A stretch of 7,263 nt of DNA, taken from positions 1 through 7,263 of the forward strand of contig CALKXN010000281.1 of assembly GCA_938003555.1 (NCBI GenBank), given 5' to 3'. The stretch's first letter is position 1; every line of letters begins with the position of its first letter. Below, piece after piece: positions 5,796 through 7,263 of the stretch. The stretch is from an uncultured Robiginitomaculum sp. (GTDB taxonomy: Bacteria > Pseudomonadota > Alphaproteobacteria > Caulobacterales > Maricaulaceae). Both the position numbers and the translations under genes were made by a program. The notes under the pieces were generated by a model. It saw nothing but the letters and a program-made list of their open reading frames with translations. It made no database searches and was not told the DNA's origin.

Positions 5796-6740
5796 TCACG
5801 GAGTCATTCTGCCACAACACTTTTTGTACTTTATTTTACTCCCGCAAGGACAGGACGCATTACGAGGAACCTTTTGCGAATACATTTGGTCGTAATTCTT
5901 CATATCAGGTAGCTTAGATACAGATGGAGTTGAATCACCAATTCGTCCCGAAATCATCGTTATGCCACCCCCAACACCAACTCCAACACCTCGTGAGTCT
6001 ATGTCTACAGCTGATACATGACTCATAAGCAGTAAACTACTTGCGTTTATTACTTCTTCACCTGTTGGGCGGAGGATACGGAATCTATTTTTATCACAGA
6101 TTATTCTTCCAAAACCTGTTTCCATGTCCATTTGATCAATAAAAATATCATTTGGCGGTTCTGTTCGTAAAATTAAATTGATACGTCTCAATGCCGCTCT
6201 GATTGTTATCCTGTTAGAAACTACGTCGACATCCCAATTCTCTTTTCTTACTTGCCATTCATTATCTATTATTCGGAGCATAACTTCTCCAAGTGCATTT
6301 CTGAATTCTGCATTTAGGAGAAATGGTTCACCAGCATTCTTGGGAGATCGAATCCAAAAAACAGGTTTACCTTCAACGCGAATTAAATACTGGCACCCTT
6401 TTGCGGACATAGCGCCAAAGTGTATAGTTGGCGGAGCGTTCCCTAAGTCAAATGCTTCGAACGAAAACCCTGATGAAAGAGCATGAGGATTCGCCATTGC
6501 AGCTTTTACGGTTTCCCTCGATAATTGTTTTTTGGTGACTTTCCCATGATGCTGATAACAAAGAAATGTCATCTTATTAGGGTCATGAACTTTCGCATTT
6601 GCGAATTCTGGATCAACATGATCGTATTCACCAATTGCATTTCCGCATATAACGCACCCAAACCCAGAGTTTTGTCTAATTTGCCGTTTGGTTTCTGCAT
6701 CCAATGATGATCTTGTGAGGCCATGTTTATTTGTAGACAA
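5796..6740 (-). CDS. HNH-like zinc endonuclease with C-terminal SEC-C motif, 314 aa
   Basis: Residues 17-75 look like an HNH/zinc-finger nuclease: KRQIRQNSGFGCVICGN with the CxxC pair C29/C32, then EYDHVDPEF with the D40-H41 catalytic-type pair, then FLCYQHHGKVTK with C61, H64 and H65. The middle (about 90-225) is predicted beta-rich, including RIIDNEW, ENWDVDV and NRITIRAALRRI, and is unnamed to me. Residues 251-260 are a Gly-Val run. The end, PRNASCPCGSKIKYKKCCGR (292-311), is a SEC-C zinc motif with C297, C299, C308 and C309. HNH domains cut DNA; SEC-C mediates protein or nucleic-acid contact. The start is TTG at 6740: AAGGA lies six bases upstream, and no ATG occurs before codon 57. The gene is much more AT-rich than its left neighbours, suggesting transfer. 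A defence or mobile-DNA role is plausible but unproven. Confidence 0.82.
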   Translation of the reverse strand: MSTNKHGLTRSSLDAETKRQIRQNSGFGCVICGNAIGEYDHVDPEFANAKVHDPNKMTFLCYQHHGKVTKKQLSRETVKAAMANPHALSSGFSFEAFDLGNAPPTIHFGAMSAKGCQYLIRVEGKPVFWIRSPKNAGEPFLLNAEFRNALGEVMLRIIDNEWQVRKENWDVDVVSNRITIRAALRRINLILRTEPPNDIFIDQMDMETGFGRIICDKNRFRILRPTGEEVINASSLLLMSHVSAVDIDSRGVGVGVGGGITMISGRIGDSTPSVSKLPDMKNYDQMYSQKVPRNASCPCGSKIKYKKCCGRMTP

Positions 6741-6834
6741 AATATTTCCTTCGTTTTTTGATTATTGGCATGATTCCAACTTACTGAATACCATTAAAGT
6801 TGTGTTTGATCGTTTTAAAACCTCGTGGCTCAAT

Positions 6835-6911
6835 GTCGGATTTCGCTAAGGCTCTATCCGACCAGGACTGTACTGGCCTTGTAGGTCAGCTAGAGCTCTG
6901 CGAAAGCTGAC
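6835..6911 (+). other. Hairpin-rich segment with competing pairings; possible RNA leader or small RNA
   Basis: Stem 1: GTCGGAT (6835-6841) with ATCCGAC (6856-6862), 7 bp. Stem 2: CTGGCC (6873-6878) with GGTCAG (6884-6889), 6 bp including one G-T pair. Stem 3: GTCAGCT (6885-6891) with AGCTGAC (6905-6911), 7 bp. Stems 2 and 3 share 6885-6889 and cannot form together, the usual layout of an attenuator or riboswitch. It lies 74 bases upstream of the small ORF at 6985. It matches no RNA family I know, and I see no clear promoter. The spacer 6741-6834 otherwise holds only the HNH gene's ribosome binding site. Confidence 0.4.
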
Positions 6912-6984
6912 AGGCTCAGCCCGTAAATGGAACCATCCCCGCACCTCGCGCCTATTCCCTACTCACCAACACAAGGAATAATGT

Positions 6985-7080
6985 ATGACCCCTCTCACGA
7001 CCGAGAGCTTGGATTTAGACTTTAATTATGATGTCGCCTTTGTTGACGGCTCACGGTTTGATCGCCGCCTCGTTATTTAA
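6985..7080 (+). CDS. Small ORF, 31 aa, unknown function
   Basis: AAGGA lies seven bases before ATG 6985-6987, and the frame runs 31 codons to TAA. The product is acidic in the middle (ESLDLDFNYDVAFVDGSRFD) and basic at the end (RRLVI), with no membrane segment or signal peptide. It could be a real small protein, a leader peptide controlled by the structures at 6835-6911, or the broken start of a longer gene; no longer frame resumes after the stop. I recognise no family. Support is the Shine-Dalgarno and context only. Confidence 0.35.
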   Translation: MTPLTTESLDLDFNYDVAFVDGSRFDRRLVI

Positions 7081-7100
7081 ATCGGCCTTAGAGTCGCAAT

Positions 7101-7120
7101 CTTGCAATAGCTTGCTATAG
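7101..7120 (+). repeat. Tandem 10-bp repeat upstream of the last gene
   Basis: CTTGCAATAG is followed directly by CTTGCTATAG, nine of ten bases identical. A 10-bp period is about one helical turn, so a protein could contact both copies on one DNA face. It sits 74 bases before the ATG at 7194, where an operator could lie. With only two copies, chance is possible. The spacer 7081-7193 has nothing else that I can name. Confidence 0.35.
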
Positions 7121-7193
7121 GTAAGGTCTTAAAAATCGTGTGGGGCGATTTGGATAGGCCGGATTCTCCCATGGGATAAATGTGGAGAAAGTT

Positions 7194-7263
7194 ATGGTAA
7201 GATATATACACACTGAAATTGCGGCGCCGAAATGTTGGGGGCCGCCGCCCGCTATGACATCAA
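7194..7263 (+). CDS. Start of a gene cut by the window edge
   Basis: GGAG lies six bases before ATG 7194-7196, and the frame stays open for 23 codons to the window end. The visible N-terminus begins MVRYIHTEIAAPKCWGPPPA. It is too short to assign a family, and no signal peptide is evident. The good ribosome site and open frame support a real start; the product is unknown. Confidence 0.4.
   Translation, partial: MVRYIHTEIAAPKCWGPPPAMTS

Noticed and set aside
5710..5895. 61-codon plus-strand ORF
   Set aside because: It has no convincing ribosome site and runs into the antisense of the HNH gene's SEC-C end.
6835..7263. tRNA, tmRNA, RNase P RNA or a known riboswitch
   Set aside because: I found no T-loop (GTTCGAATC-like), no CCA-type acceptor and no RNase P GAGGAAAGTCC core. 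No riboswitch core that I know matches.
1..7263. CRISPR array, transposase, integrase or attachment site
   Set aside because: I found no regularly spaced repeats and no DDE or tyrosine-recombinase motifs in any supported frame.

Overview
The window looks like a piece of an alphaproteobacterial chromosome. The signs are a RhlE-type DEAD-box helicase with a long basic tail, a YibF-like GST next to a TfoX N-domain protein, and an extragenic palindrome of the 'GGATNCTCG...CGAGGATGACG' type that I know from alphaproteobacterial genomes. The lineage is an inference; the sequence alone does not fix the genus. The left two thirds are moderately to strongly GC-rich. The stretch from about 5750 to 6830 is clearly AT-rich (18 G+C in the 60 bases 6121-6180, against 42 in 3421-3480) and is probably an acquired block.

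Left part (1-2090): a FAD-dependent monooxygenase gene runs leftwards out of the window. It is divergent from a GST-family gene, which overlaps a TfoX-N domain gene by 20 bases. The 79-base divergent spacer carries overlapping -10-like boxes and an inverted repeat. A perfect 13-bp hairpin separates tfoX-N from the convergent helicase gene.

Middle (2090-5520, all genes leftward): the helicase has a TTG start. Upstream lies a hypothetical basic protein whose reading frame appears to continue, after a 1-base shift, for 121 codons into the helicase start, interrupted by two in-frame TGA codons. Further upstream is a palindrome-rich spacer, then a second small conserved-looking gene (5120-5515) with an excellent Shine-Dalgarno but a TGA at codon 60. 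All three TGAs can be read as CGA to TGA changes. TGA is a normal stop at the ends of the GST and HNH genes, so decay or sequence error is likelier than a changed genetic code.

Right part (5520-7263): an AT-rich gene encodes an HNH-like zinc nuclease domain, a beta-rich middle and a C-terminal SEC-C zinc motif, with a TTG start and a good Shine-Dalgarno. This is the most accessory-looking gene and a candidate defence or mobile-DNA function, which is unproven. Beyond it lie a hairpin-rich segment with mutually exclusive pairings, a 31-codon ORF with a good Shine-Dalgarno, a 10-bp tandem repeat, and the start of a further gene cut by the window edge. I found no tRNA, rRNA, CRISPR array, transposase or integrase.
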